DNA from: Clostridiales bacterium
GTDB lineage: Bacteria; Bacillota; Clostridia; Christensenellales; Aristaeellaceae
NCBI GenBank assembly: GCA_015056055.1
Contig: SVHC01000030.1
Span: 1 to 36,933 of the forward strand
Direction of reading: 5' to 3'
Length of the DNA: 36,933 bases
In this document: piece after piece, positions 23,284 through 31,300 of the stretch
Position numbering within the stretch: position 1 is the first letter of the stretch
Layout of the letters: every line of letters starts with the position of its first letter
Position numbers and translations under genes: made by a program
The notes under the pieces: generated by a model
Seen by the model: only the letters and a program-made list of their open reading frames with translations
Database searches by the model: none
What the model was told of the DNA's origin: nothing

Positions 23284-24303
23284 TTAAAATGCATACGGGG
23301 GATAAACGATTCCGTTTTCGGTTACAAAAGCGGTGATCAAGTCGGCATCTGTAACGTCAAATGCCGGGTTATATACCTTTACGCCTTCGGGAGCCATGCG
23401 CTCCTTATACCACATTTCGGTTACTTCTTCATCAGCACGGTTTTCAATCTCGATAGATTCACCGTTCGGACAGTCGAGATCGATTGTGGAAGTGGGGGCA
23501 CATACGTAAAAGGGAATACCGAAATGCTTTGCCATGATGGCAACGCCAAGCGTTCCGATTTTGTTTGCGGTATCTCCATTTCTGGCTACGCGGTCACATC
23601 CGACAAATACGGCCTGGATGGCTCCTGTTTTCATCAGGCTGGCCGCCATGTTGTCACACAGAACGGTGGTTTCTACGCCGGCAGATACCATTTCAAATGC
23701 AGAAAGGCGGGCACCCTGCAAAAGCGGGCGGGTCTCATCGGTGTACACGCGGAAATTCATACCGCGACGCACTCCGACATGGATGGGCGCCAATGCTGTG
23801 CCGTACCGCACGGTTGCAAGCTGCCCGGCATTGCAATGCGTGAGAATGCCGTCCCCATTGGAAATCAGTGCAAGACCGTTTTCACCAATGCGGCGGCAGA
23901 CATCGATATCTTCATCGCGAATGGAAAAAGCTTCTTGGCGAAGAGCTTCCAGCCGCAGGGCTTCCGATGCGCTGCTTTTTTGAAAAGCTGTACGCATCCT
24001 TTTCACAGCCCAAGAAAGGTTGACGGCTGTGGGACGCGCGGTTTCAATTAGTTCTGCACAACGCAGAAATTCTGCTTCAAAATTCTGCTGTATGCGGCAT
24101 GCACATGCATACAGGCCCAATGCTGCTGCCACGCCAATGGCAGGAGCACCGCGTACACAAAGTCTTTTTATGGCTTCGCGGATGGCAGAGGCATCCGAAA
24201 GACGCATCATTTGCAATTCGCCGGGTAAAAGAGTCTGATCGATGATTATAAGCTCGTTGGTCTCAGTATCAAAGGAGACCGTATCAAGCTCCAGTATGTT
24301 CAT
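23284..24303 (-). CDS. mtnA: S-methyl-5-thioribose-1-phosphate isomerase
   Basis: A 339-aa enzyme that converts methylthioribose-1-phosphate to methylthioribulose-1-phosphate in methionine salvage. RGAPAIG (51-57), the catalytic cysteine C157 in THCNAG and the catalytic aspartate D237 in VGCDRVARNGDTANKIGT identify MtnA. ATG 24303 is chosen for its AAGGAG RBS, against an in-frame ATG 13 codons upstream. No other salvage gene (mtnN, mtnK, mtnB, aldolase) is in the window. It lies 82 nt after nrdG, with a palindrome but no clear promoter in the gap, so it may be co-transcribed with nrdDG. The eIF2B-like fold leaves room for a related ribose-phosphate isomerase activity, but the active-site match favours MtnA. 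Confidence 0.92.
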   Translation of the reverse strand: MNILELDTVSFDTETNELIIIDQTLLPGELQMMRLSDASAIREAIKRLCVRGAPAIGVAAALGLYACACRIQQNFEAEFLRCAELIETARPTAVNLSWAVKRMRTAFQKSSASEALRLEALRQEAFSIRDEDIDVCRRIGENGLALISNGDGILTHCNAGQLATVRYGTALAPIHVGVRRGMNFRVYTDETRPLLQGARLSAFEMVSAGVETTVLCDNMAASLMKTGAIQAVFVGCDRVARNGDTANKIGTLGVAIMAKHFGIPFYVCAPTSTIDLDCPNGESIEIENRADEEVTEMWYKERMAPEGVKVYNPAFDVTDADLITAFVTENGIVYPPYAF

Positions 24304-24356
24304 AGTTTTTCTCCTTAATAGCGGCACAGACACAGTCAGCACTGCAATTATTTTTA

Positions 24357-24382
24357 TAGGCCCTCGCTGCAGCGAGGGCCTA
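24357..24382. repeat. Perfect 26-bp palindrome between nrdG and mtnA
   Basis: TAGGCCCTCGCTG and its exact complement form a perfect 26-bp palindrome. There is no T-run on either side where a terminator would need it. It could be a processing or attenuation hairpin that lowers mtnA expression relative to nrdDG, or a protein-binding site. Confidence 0.6.
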
Positions 24383-24385
24383 GTT

Positions 24386-24847
24386 CTATAATACCGTTTT
24401 CAACTCGATAATCCGCTGATTTTTGGAACCACGGAAGCGAAGATTCAGCGAGCGCTCCGCCAGAATGAACGGTCCGTCCACCAGAACATCACATTCTTTA
24501 AGCAGCTGCTTTTTTTCCGGGATTTCCATCAGACGTTCCAGCGTATAGCCGCTGTAGGCCCATACGTTCAGACCACGCTCGCGGGCGGCTTTGGCAAGAA
24601 TCATACAGCCTTCGCACTGTTCAAAAGGTTCGCCGCCGGAAAGAGTGATGCCGTCCAGAAGGGGATTGGAATCCATGCGCTCAATGATATCGGCGGTGTC
24701 CATTTCCTGGCCGCCTGCAAAATCATGAGACTGAGGATTGTGGCATCCGGGACAATGGTGCGGACATCCCTGAACAAATATGGTCATTCGGATACCGGGT
24801 CCGTCTACTATGGAATCATTTACGATTCCGGCAATCCGCATTTTCAT
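24386..24847 (-). CDS. nrdG: Anaerobic ribonucleotide reductase activating protein
   Basis: A 153-aa radical-SAM activase that generates the glycyl radical on NrdD. The cluster ligands C28, C32 and C35 form CX3CX2C, the NrdG-specific spacing, and SGGEPFEQ (70-77) is the SAM-binding GGE region. Length is typical. Its ATG overlaps the nrdD stop by 4 nt, which gives coupled translation and the expected stoichiometric pairing. Confidence 0.95.
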   Translation of the reverse strand: MKMRIAGIVNDSIVDGPGIRMTIFVQGCPHHCPGCHNPQSHDFAGGQEMDTADIIERMDSNPLLDGITLSGGEPFEQCEGCMILAKAARERGLNVWAYSGYTLERLMEIPEKKQLLKECDVLVDGPFILAERSLNLRFRGSKNQRIIELKTVL

Positions 24848-27165
24848 ACGTTATGCTTTACACGGTCGTGTTCTTCAGCGCGCTTGGCGTCGTTGAAACG
24901 ATTCAGCGTGCCTACGAGATAACCGGTAATGCGGCGGATGCGTTCGAAGGGTACATCATCTTCTGTACGGCCGCAGTTCGGGCACTCATCACCAATAATA
25001 CCGTTGTAACCGCACAGCGGGTCGCGGTCAACAGGATGATTGATGGAACCATAACCGATGCCGCACTGCTTCATATGGCGCAGAATCTTTTCAAATGCCT
25101 CGAGGTTTTCGGTCGGATCGCCGTCCAGCTCGACATAGGAGATGTGACCTGCGTTTGTAAGTGCATGATACGGTGCTTCCAGACGGATTTTGTCGAATGC
25201 GCTGGTAGAGTAGTATACCGGCACATGGAAGCTGTTGGTATAATAGTCGCGGTCGGTAACACCTTCGATTACGCCGTACTTTTCACGGTCCATGCGTACG
25301 AAGCGGCCGGAAAGGCCTTCCGCAGGAGTTGCAAGCAGCGTGTAGTTGAGCTGCGTGCGAGCGCTTGCTTCGTCGCAGCGGGAGCGCATGTGCGTAATAA
25401 TTTCAAGACCGAGGTTCTGTGCCTGCTCGCTTTCACCGTGATGCACGCCGATAAGGCACTTCAGAGCTTCTGCCAGACCGATAAAGCCGATGGAGAGAGT
25501 TCCGTGCTTAAGAACTTCACGGACTTCGTCATTCCAGCCCAACTTTTCGCTGTCGATCCATACGCCCTGTCCCATCAGGAAGGGATAGTTATATACATGC
25601 TTGCTGGCCTGAACTTCAAAGCGTTCGTGCAGCTGATCAATCGTCAGGTCGATCATGCGGTCGAGCTCATTGAAGAACTGCTCAATATTGCGGTTTGCCT
25701 TGATTGCGATGCGCGGCAGGTTAATGGAGGTAAAACTCAGATTGCCGCGGCCGTTGGAGATTTCGCGGCTCTTATCATGAATATTGCCGATAACGCGCGT
25801 GCGGCAGCCCATATATGCGATTTCGGTTTCCGGGCAGCCTTCTTTATAGTATTGCATGTTGAAGGGGGCATCCTGGAACGAGAAGTTCGGGAACAGGCGC
25901 TTAGCAGATACGCGGATTGCCAGCTTAAACAGATCATAGTTCGGATCGCCGGGATTGAAGTTGATGCCTTCTTTTACGCGGAAAATCTGAATGGGGAAAA
26001 TCGGCGTTTCATTATTGCCGAGACCGTGCTCCGTTGCGAGCAGCAGGTTGCGTACTGCCAGGCGTCCTTCAGGGGAAATATCCATACCGTAGTTCAGAGA
26101 GGAGAAGGGAACCTGTGCGCCGGCGCGGGAATTCATGGTGTTCAGATTGTGAACGAGAGCTTCCATGGCCTGATAGGTGGCACGATCGGTTTCCTCGGAG
26201 GCCTTTTTATGTGCGAAAGCCTGCACGCGTGCAATAGCATCTTCTGCAACGCCCAACTCCAACAGCTTAGCCTTTTCCCAGGCAACGAATTCGTCGTTCT
26301 GCTCAAGGGAAGGACGGGGCATCTCCGGAGTAAGTACATCAAGCGAAAGGTATGCATCAATCTGCGGACGCGGGTTTTCCATGTCGCACAGAAGTTCCAG
26401 AGCGCGCACGATATTGTCGCGGTAGCGCTTGATAAAGGTCTTGGCAACGCCTTCGGCCATGGAGTAGTCGAAGTTTACGATGCTCTGTCCGCCGTGCTGG
26501 TCATTCTGGTTTGCCTGAATTGCAATACAGGCAAGCGCGGAATAGCTGCTGATATCGCGCGGTTCACGCAGATAGCCGTGACCGGTGGAGAAACCGTTGC
26601 GGAACAGGCTCAACAGATCAATCTGGCAGCAGGTAGTGGTGAGGGTGAGGAAGTCCATATCATGAATATGGAAATCACCTTCGGCATGTGCTTGAGCATG
26701 CTCGGGCTTAATGACGCGCATAAGGTTGAACTGCTTTGCGCCTTCAGAGCCGTATTTGAGCATAGCGCCCATTGCGGTATCACCGTTGATATTGGCGTTT
26801 TCGCGCTTTAGATCAGAATTCACGGCAGCGTTGAACGTGATGTCCTCATAAATCTGCATGAGACGCGTGTTGATTTCGCGTACGCGGCTACGCTCTGCAC
26901 GATAGAGGATATAGCTCTTCGCAGTGCGAACAAAACCGTTGTCGATCAGAACCTTTTCAACCATGTCCTGAATCTGTTCAACAGAGGGGGTTTCGATGGC
27001 TTCGCTTCGTTCGAGTGCTTCGATGACCTGACGCGTCAGCTTTTCGGCGGATTTTTCGCTTTTGGCGCTTCCGCTGGCCTGAAATGCCTTCATGATAGCC
27101 TGCGTAATTTTCGCCTCGTCAAAGGGAAGTTCACGTCCGTCGCGCTTGATGATCGTATCAATCAT
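24844..27165 (-). CDS. nrdD: Anaerobic (class III) ribonucleoside-triphosphate reductase
   Basis: A 773-aa enzyme that reduces ribonucleoside triphosphates to deoxynucleotides without oxygen. An ATP-cone regulatory domain occupies about 2-95 (IIKRDGRELPFDEAKI). The catalytic ten-stranded barrel follows, with TTCCQIDLL near 190. C718 and C728-x2-C731 are near the C-terminal zinc site, and the glycyl-radical loop RITGYL (745-750) has radical Gly748. RBS GGAGGT. The gene starts a transcript with nrdG and is preceded by a leader of about 180 nt and a promoter overlapped by an NrdR-like box. It implies an anaerobic lifestyle. Confidence 0.96.
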   Translation of the reverse strand: MIDTIIKRDGRELPFDEAKITQAIMKAFQASGSAKSEKSAEKLTRQVIEALERSEAIETPSVEQIQDMVEKVLIDNGFVRTAKSYILYRAERSRVREINTRLMQIYEDITFNAAVNSDLKRENANINGDTAMGAMLKYGSEGAKQFNLMRVIKPEHAQAHAEGDFHIHDMDFLTLTTTCCQIDLLSLFRNGFSTGHGYLREPRDISSYSALACIAIQANQNDQHGGQSIVNFDYSMAEGVAKTFIKRYRDNIVRALELLCDMENPRPQIDAYLSLDVLTPEMPRPSLEQNDEFVAWEKAKLLELGVAEDAIARVQAFAHKKASEETDRATYQAMEALVHNLNTMNSRAGAQVPFSSLNYGMDISPEGRLAVRNLLLATEHGLGNNETPIFPIQIFRVKEGINFNPGDPNYDLFKLAIRVSAKRLFPNFSFQDAPFNMQYYKEGCPETEIAYMGCRTRVIGNIHDKSREISNGRGNLSFTSINLPRIAIKANRNIEQFFNELDRMIDLTIDQLHERFEVQASKHVYNYPFLMGQGVWIDSEKLGWNDEVREVLKHGTLSIGFIGLAEALKCLIGVHHGESEQAQNLGLEIITHMRSRCDEASARTQLNYTLLATPAEGLSGRFVRMDREKYGVIEGVTDRDYYTNSFHVPVYYSTSAFDKIRLEAPYHALTNAGHISYVELDGDPTENLEAFEKILRHMKQCGIGYGSINHPVDRDPLCGYNGIIGDECPNCGRTEDDVPFERIRRITGYLVGTLNRFNDAKRAEEHDRVKHNV

Positions 27166-27297
27166 GGTTAGACCTCCGTGCAGGGAATTCCTGCGTATTT
27201 TTCATAAGTAAGGCGTGAAAAACAGGGATAAAGAGCATTTAAGCAATGCTTTTGCTGCTCTGGATGCCTGTTATACAGACTGCAAATGGGAATATCT

Positions 27298-27341
27298 GCG
27301 GGCAAAATCACAGCGATGCCCTTTGGCATCGCTTTGCCCGC
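27298..27341 (-). other. Long hairpin at the 5' end of the nrdD leader
   Basis: Two perfectly paired segments, GCGGGCAAA/TTTGCCCGC (9 bp) and GCGATGCC/GGCATCGC (8 bp), stack into a 17-bp stem with a one-sided 6-nt bulge and a 4-nt loop. It begins only about 5 nt after the predicted transcription start, and is not followed by a T-run, so a 5' stabilising or regulatory element is more likely than a terminator. I see no known riboswitch core in the leader. Confidence 0.55.
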
Positions 27342-27348
27342 AATGCAT

Positions 27349-27364
27349 ATACATTATATAGTGG
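27349..27364. promoter_or_regulatory. Candidate NrdR box 1
   Basis: This 16-mer matches the NrdR consensus ACACWATATATWGTGT at 13 of 16 positions and covers the nrdD -10 element, the usual place for NrdR repression. NrdR itself is not encoded in the window. Confidence 0.6.
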
Positions 27365-27381
27365 TGTTTGCAAAAAGTCAA
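27353..27381 (-). promoter_or_regulatory. Promoter of nrdDG
   Basis: Minus strand: -35 TTGACT (27381-27376), 17-bp spacer, -10 TATAAT (27358-27353). This is the strongest promoter match in the divergent 406-bp nrdD-thyX gap. No convincing thyX promoter was found in 27400-27571. Confidence 0.75.
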
Positions 27382-27397
27382 CTACGAAATATGGTAT
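27382..27397. promoter_or_regulatory. Weak candidate NrdR box 2
   Basis: Ten of 16 positions match the NrdR consensus. Its centre lies 33 bp from box 1, near the three-helical-turn spacing typical of paired NrdR boxes, just upstream of the nrdD -35. Confidence 0.3.
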
Positions 27398-27571
27398 TTG
27401 TAGGATTTAAAAATGTGTTCGAATGTAATTGAATCGTCATATATTAAGCGAAAAATTGGTTGTCATTATTGAATAATCTTCGAGGATATACAAGGGATTA
27501 ACTTGTCCGCGATAGAACATCGGATTCGAATTTAATAAAATGTAATAGAATTCAAATTTGGAGGCGCGCAA

Positions 27572-29488
27572 ATGCATAATGGCAGAGCGATAATTCTTAC
27601 ACAGACGCGTGACGGCGTTCATATGAATGCATCCTGTGGCCGAATCTCGACCACGCAGGGAAGCGCGATTGAAATATTTGAAACAAATAAGGGTATTGAA
27701 GCGGATGAACGCCTGATTAAAAAAGTGGCTCAGTCCGGTCATATGGCTGCACTTGAGCACCACAGTCTGTCCGTTGCCTTTGATGGGGCATCGGTTTTTG
27801 TGGAACAGTTCATTATTGAACACAGACTGGCTTCCTATACGGTAAAGTCGCGCAGATATGTGGATTTCTCCGGCGCAGGCTATATCATCCCTGAAGATGC
27901 CCCTGATGGCTATCGTGAGCATATGGAATCTTTCTTTGCGGATTATGAAGCACTTCTTGCACTGGACATTCCGAAGGAAGATGCCCGCTTTGTTTTGCCG
28001 TATGCTTTCCGTGGTCAGTTTTACATGACGGCAAATGTTCGTACTTTTATCCATCTTGCTGCAGAAATGACGCGTGGTCGCGGAAAGGCATGGCCTGAAA
28101 TTGTGCATCTTGGAAATATGCTCAAGGAACAGCTGGATGCGCAATATCCGGGATTGGTTGATCGCGAGCGCGTGGATGCCGCAATTCCCGCACGTCCGGC
28201 AGCATTCCATTCTCCGAGCGAAGTGAAGGGAAAAGCAGTGCTGCTTGATACGCCTTTCAATCCGGAAGAAATTCTGAAGCGCGCCTGTGCCTGCTCTGGA
28301 AGAGATATGGGAATCCGTGAGCTTGTGAAGGATGCACGTCCGCGTGAACTGGAAATGCTGAATTACAGCTTTTCCTTCGATAATATTTCCATCGCAAGCC
28401 TTACGCACCTTACGCGTCACAGGATTCTTTCATTGATTGTGAAGGATGCAGCGCATGCGGTTGCAGGCGGAAAATATATTGTGCCGGAGAGCGTGCGCAA
28501 ATCGTCCGAAGCGCTTGCGATTTATCGCGCAAGCTTTGAACGTGCCTGCGGCTATGCTGCGCAGCACCCTGAGATTGCACACTATTGCGCGCTTGCAGGA
28601 AACACTGTGGACGCGCTGGTTTCCATGAACGCACGCGAAATTCTGCATTTTATGAAGCTGCGTACCTGTGTACGTGCGCAGTGGGAAATCCGTACACTGG
28701 CAAATGAGCTTCTTGAACAGCTGCGCACCCACGCTCCTGCGATTTTTTCTGTGTTTGGAGCAACCTGTCGCGTAAATGGCCGTTGTCCTGAGGGAAGGCT
28801 TTCCTGCGGAAATCCCTATAAGCCGCGCATTGGTCTTACTGCAAACCGCAATAATGACGGAGAAGAATATTTCCCCGCTGCTTATGTAGACTCCATTGAA
28901 CGCGCAGGCGGAGAGGTTGTCAAAATACCGTTTACTACGCCGGTTGAAGCGTTGCGCGCTCTGGTCAATGGATTGGACGGCGTCCTGTTTTCCGGTGGAC
29001 CGGATATTGCGCCGTGGCGATTTGGTCAGGAACTGCATCCGAAATCTGTGGTACATGAACTGCGCGACAATATGGAACTTGCGCTGTTTGATTTGGCATT
29101 TGCAAGAAAACTACCGATTCTTGGAATCTGTAGAGGACACCAGGTTATAAATGTGGCTCTTGGCGGTACGCTTTGTCAGGATATTCCGGATAGATATGAT
29201 CTTTCCCACGCGGGCGGCGTACTGCATGAAGTAAAGCTGGAAGAAGGATCAAGGCTTGCAAAGCTCTTTGGGGTCGATGCGGTGAACGTCAACAGCTATC
29301 ATCATCAGTGTGTGGATGTTGTTGCTCCGTATCTTCGCGTCGCGGGCATGTGCGGCCCGGTAAATGAAGCGCTGGAATGGGATGGGGATGACCGTTGGAT
29401 TTTCGGTGTGGAATGGCATCCGGAACGCATGAGTGACGATCCGTTTGCTGCACGCCTGTTTGCGGATTTCGTTCGCGCCTGTAAATAA
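27572..29488 (+). CDS. thyX: Two-repeat ThyX thymidylate synthase fused to a peptidase C26 (gamma-glutamyl hydrolase-type) domain
   Basis: A 638-aa three-part protein in one uninterrupted frame. Repeat 1 (about 1-200) resembles flavin-dependent thymidylate synthase: GHMAALEHH (56-64), then E83-H84-R85 with S93-R-R-Y96, matching the ThyX HRx7S core, with the first Arg of RHR replaced by Glu. Repeat 2 (about 225-405) has R282-H-R284 but Asp292 in place of the motif Ser, and keeps N353-A-R, L363-R and A369-QWEIR. ThyX makes dTMP from dUMP with methylene-tetrahydrofolate and FAD. Residues 417-638 are a class I glutamine-amidotransferase-like peptidase C26 domain with FSGGPD (473-478), nucleophile C520 in GICRG, H616 and E618. 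GGAG precedes the ATG. Divergent from nrdD, so both dNTP routes sit together. A terminator follows. Confidence 0.88.
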   Translation: MHNGRAIILTQTRDGVHMNASCGRISTTQGSAIEIFETNKGIEADERLIKKVAQSGHMAALEHHSLSVAFDGASVFVEQFIIEHRLASYTVKSRRYVDFSGAGYIIPEDAPDGYREHMESFFADYEALLALDIPKEDARFVLPYAFRGQFYMTANVRTFIHLAAEMTRGRGKAWPEIVHLGNMLKEQLDAQYPGLVDRERVDAAIPARPAAFHSPSEVKGKAVLLDTPFNPEEILKRACACSGRDMGIRELVKDARPRELEMLNYSFSFDNISIASLTHLTRHRILSLIVKDAAHAVAGGKYIVPESVRKSSEALAIYRASFERACGYAAQHPEIAHYCALAGNTVDALVSMNAREILHFMKLRTCVRAQWEIRTLANELLEQLRTHAPAIFSVFGATCRVNGRCPEGRLSCGNPYKPRIGLTANRNNDGEEYFPAAYVDSIERAGGEVVKIPFTTPVEALRALVNGLDGVLFSGGPDIAPWRFGQELHPKSVVHELRDNMELALFDLAFARKLPILGICRGHQVINVALGGTLCQDIPDRYDLSHAGGVLHEVKLEEGSRLAKLFGVDAVNVNSYHHQCVDVVAPYLRVAGMCGPVNEALEWDGDDRWIFGVEWHPERMSDDPFAARLFADFVRACK

Positions 29489-29491
29489 TGG

Positions 29492-29529
29492 AAACTGTCC
29501 GTGCTGATCAAATGCGCGGACAGTTTTTT
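29492..29529 (+). terminator. Rho-independent terminator after the thyX fusion
   Basis: AAACTGTCCG (29492-29501) pairs with CGGACAGTTT (29517-29526), followed by more T (to 29529). It begins 4 nt past the stop codon. Confidence 0.9.
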
Positions 29530-29562
29530 CTTCCTTTAGAGTTGTTCTTCCTGACTTGCTTC

Positions 29563-29592
29563 TTGACAATACGGCGACTGGGAGTATATACT
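29563..29592 (+). promoter_or_regulatory. Promoter of the FGGY kinase gene
   Basis: Perfect -35 TTGACA (29563-29568) with -10 TATACT (29587-29592) at 18 bp, or TATATA (29585-29590) at 16 bp. Confidence 0.72.
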
Positions 29593-29633
29593 GTAAGTAG
29601 TGAAATTATCCTTAAAAAGGTGGGGAATAATCA

Positions 29634-31229
29634 ATGAATGTAGAAGCAATGCGCCAATATATTGAAAGCGGCAGTGCGATTCTTGGTATTGAGCTGGGTT
29701 CCACCCGCATCAAGGCTGTTTTGATCGATGACAATCATGAACCCATTGCCTCCGGCGGATTCGGCTGGGAGAATCGTCTGGAAAACGGCGTCTGGACCTA
29801 TCATATCGATGAAGTATGGACGGGTCTTGCTGTCAGCTATCAGAGCCTCAAAGAAGATGTTATGGCCAAATACGGTGCGAAGCTGACTCGCTTTGCTTCC
29901 ATTGGTATCAGCGCAATGATGCACGGCTATCTTGCATTTGATAAGGAAGATAATCTGCTTGCTCCGTTCCGCACGTGGCGCAACACCATCACGGGTGAAG
30001 CTGCCGAGAAGCTTACCGAGCTGTTCGGTTTCAATGTTCCGCAGCGCTGGAGCATTTCGCACCTGTATCAGTCGATTCTGAACGGCGATGAGCATGTGAA
30101 GAACGTTGCATTCTTCACTACGCTTGCCGGTTATGTTCACTGGAAGCTGACTGGTCGCAAAGTTCTTGGTATCGGCGATGCATCCGGTATGTTCCCGATT
30201 GACAGCCTTATCAACAGCTACGATATGGAAATGGTAGCCAAGTTTGATGCATTGGTAGAAGGCAAATACGACTGGCACCTGAATGAGATTCTGCCCAAGG
30301 GGCTGTGCGCAGGCGAAGATGCAGGCACCCTGACCGCAGAAGGCGCCAAGCTGCTGGATGTTTCCGGCGAACTTGAAGCCGGTATTCCGCTCTGCCCGCC
30401 CGAGGGCGATGCAGGCACCGGTATGGTTGCAACCAACAGCGTAGCTGAGCGCACGGGTAATGTATCCGCCGGTACGTCCATCTTTGCGATGATCGTTCTG
30501 GAAAAGGCACTCTCCAAGCTGCATGAGGAAATCGACATGGTAACTACGCCTGCGGGCAAGCCTGTTGCCATGGTTCATTGCAACAACTGCACTTCCGACC
30601 TGAACGCATGGGTATCTCTGTTTGCGGAATTCGTAAAGGAAGCCGGAATGGACATGGATGCCAATACGCTGTTTGGTCTCCTGTATCGCAAGGCACTGGA
30701 AGGCGATAAGGACTGCGGCGGTCTCGTTGCATACAACTATCTTTCCGGTGAGCACATTACCGGTATGGAAGAAGGTCGTCCGCTGTTTGCACGTCTGCCT
30801 GATGCAAACTTCACTCTGGCAAACTTCATGCGCACGCATCTGTATGCCGCTCTTGCTTCCCTTAAGATCGGCATGGAGATCCTTGTAGAAGAAAAGGTTG
30901 AGATCGATGCAATCTTCGGTCATGGCGGTCTGTTCAAGACCCGTGGCGTAGGTCAGCGCATGCTGGCTGCTGCCATCAATACGCCGGTTGCAGTTCTGGA
31001 AACTGCGGGTGAAGGCGGCGCATGGGGTATCGCTCTGCTTGCAGCATATGCCGTAAAGCGCAATGAAGGCGAAACGCTTGAAAACTACCTGTCTACCCGC
31101 GTATTTGCTGGAAAGACCGGTGAGACTATGAGCCCGGATGCAGAGGATTGTGCAGGCTTTGCAGCTTATATCGAGCGCTATCGTGCAGCTCTGCCTGTTG
31201 AGCGCGCAGCTGTTGATACTCTGAAGTAA
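29634..31229 (+). CDS. FGGY-family carbohydrate kinase
   Basis: A 531-aa cytoplasmic sugar kinase of the FGGY/ASKHA superfamily, which phosphorylates a pentulose, hexulose or related polyol with ATP. The N-terminal phosphate-binding segment is [15 protein letters not shown] (about 18-32), with Glu where most members have Asp. [11 protein letters not shown] and the C-terminal [16 protein letters not shown] and [18 protein letters not shown] blocks are the family's sugar- and nucleotide-site signatures. The sugar cannot be fixed: xylulose, ribulose and rhamnulose are all possible, and no isomerase or aldolase is adjacent. Strong own promoter; RBS GGTGGGG. Smooth codon use suggests good expression. 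Confidence 0.88.
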   Translation: MNVEAMRQYIESGSAILGIELGSTRIKAVLIDDNHEPIASGGFGWENRLENGVWTYHIDEVWTGLAVSYQSLKEDVMAKYGAKLTRFASIGISAMMHGYLAFDKEDNLLAPFRTWRNTITGEAAEKLTELFGFNVPQRWSISHLYQSILNGDEHVKNVAFFTTLAGYVHWKLTGRKVLGIGDASGMFPIDSLINSYDMEMVAKFDALVEGKYDWHLNEILPKGLCAGEDAGTLTAEGAKLLDVSGELEAGIPLCPPEGDAGTGMVATNSVAERTGNVSAGTSIFAMIVLEKALSKLHEEIDMVTTPAGKPVAMVHCNNCTSDLNAWVSLFAEFVKEAGMDMDANTLFGLLYRKALEGDKDCGGLVAYNYLSGEHITGMEEGRPLFARLPDANFTLANFMRTHLYAALASLKIGMEILVEEKVEIDAIFGHGGLFKTRGVGQRMLAAAINTPVAVLETAGEGGAWGIALLAAYAVKRNEGETLENYLSTRVFAGKTGETMSPDAEDCAGFAAYIERYRAALPVERAAVDTLK

Positions 31230-31243
31230 AAAAATCCGTTTCC

Positions 31244-31275
31244 AAGGCGCTGGTGCTTCTGCCGGCGCCTTTTTT
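31244..31275 (+). terminator. Rho-independent terminator after the FGGY kinase
   Basis: AAGGCGC (31244-31250) pairs with GCGCCTT (31265-31271), followed by a T-run to 31275. The next start codon is only 25 nt further, so the glycosylase gene must use read-through or an unseen promoter. Confidence 0.82.
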
Positions 31276-31300
31276 ATGAGTGAACATATAGGAGGACACT

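Noticed and set aside
24853-26811. A 652-codon plus-strand frame across nrdD
   Set aside because: It is the antisense shadow of nrdD, which carries all class III reductase motifs. No family motif was seen in the shadow.
27166-27346. nrdD leader as a cobalamin or other known riboswitch
   Set aside because: The leader is about 180 nt with strong pairing, but I could not find a B12-box or another known core, and class III reductases are not usual B12-riboswitch targets.
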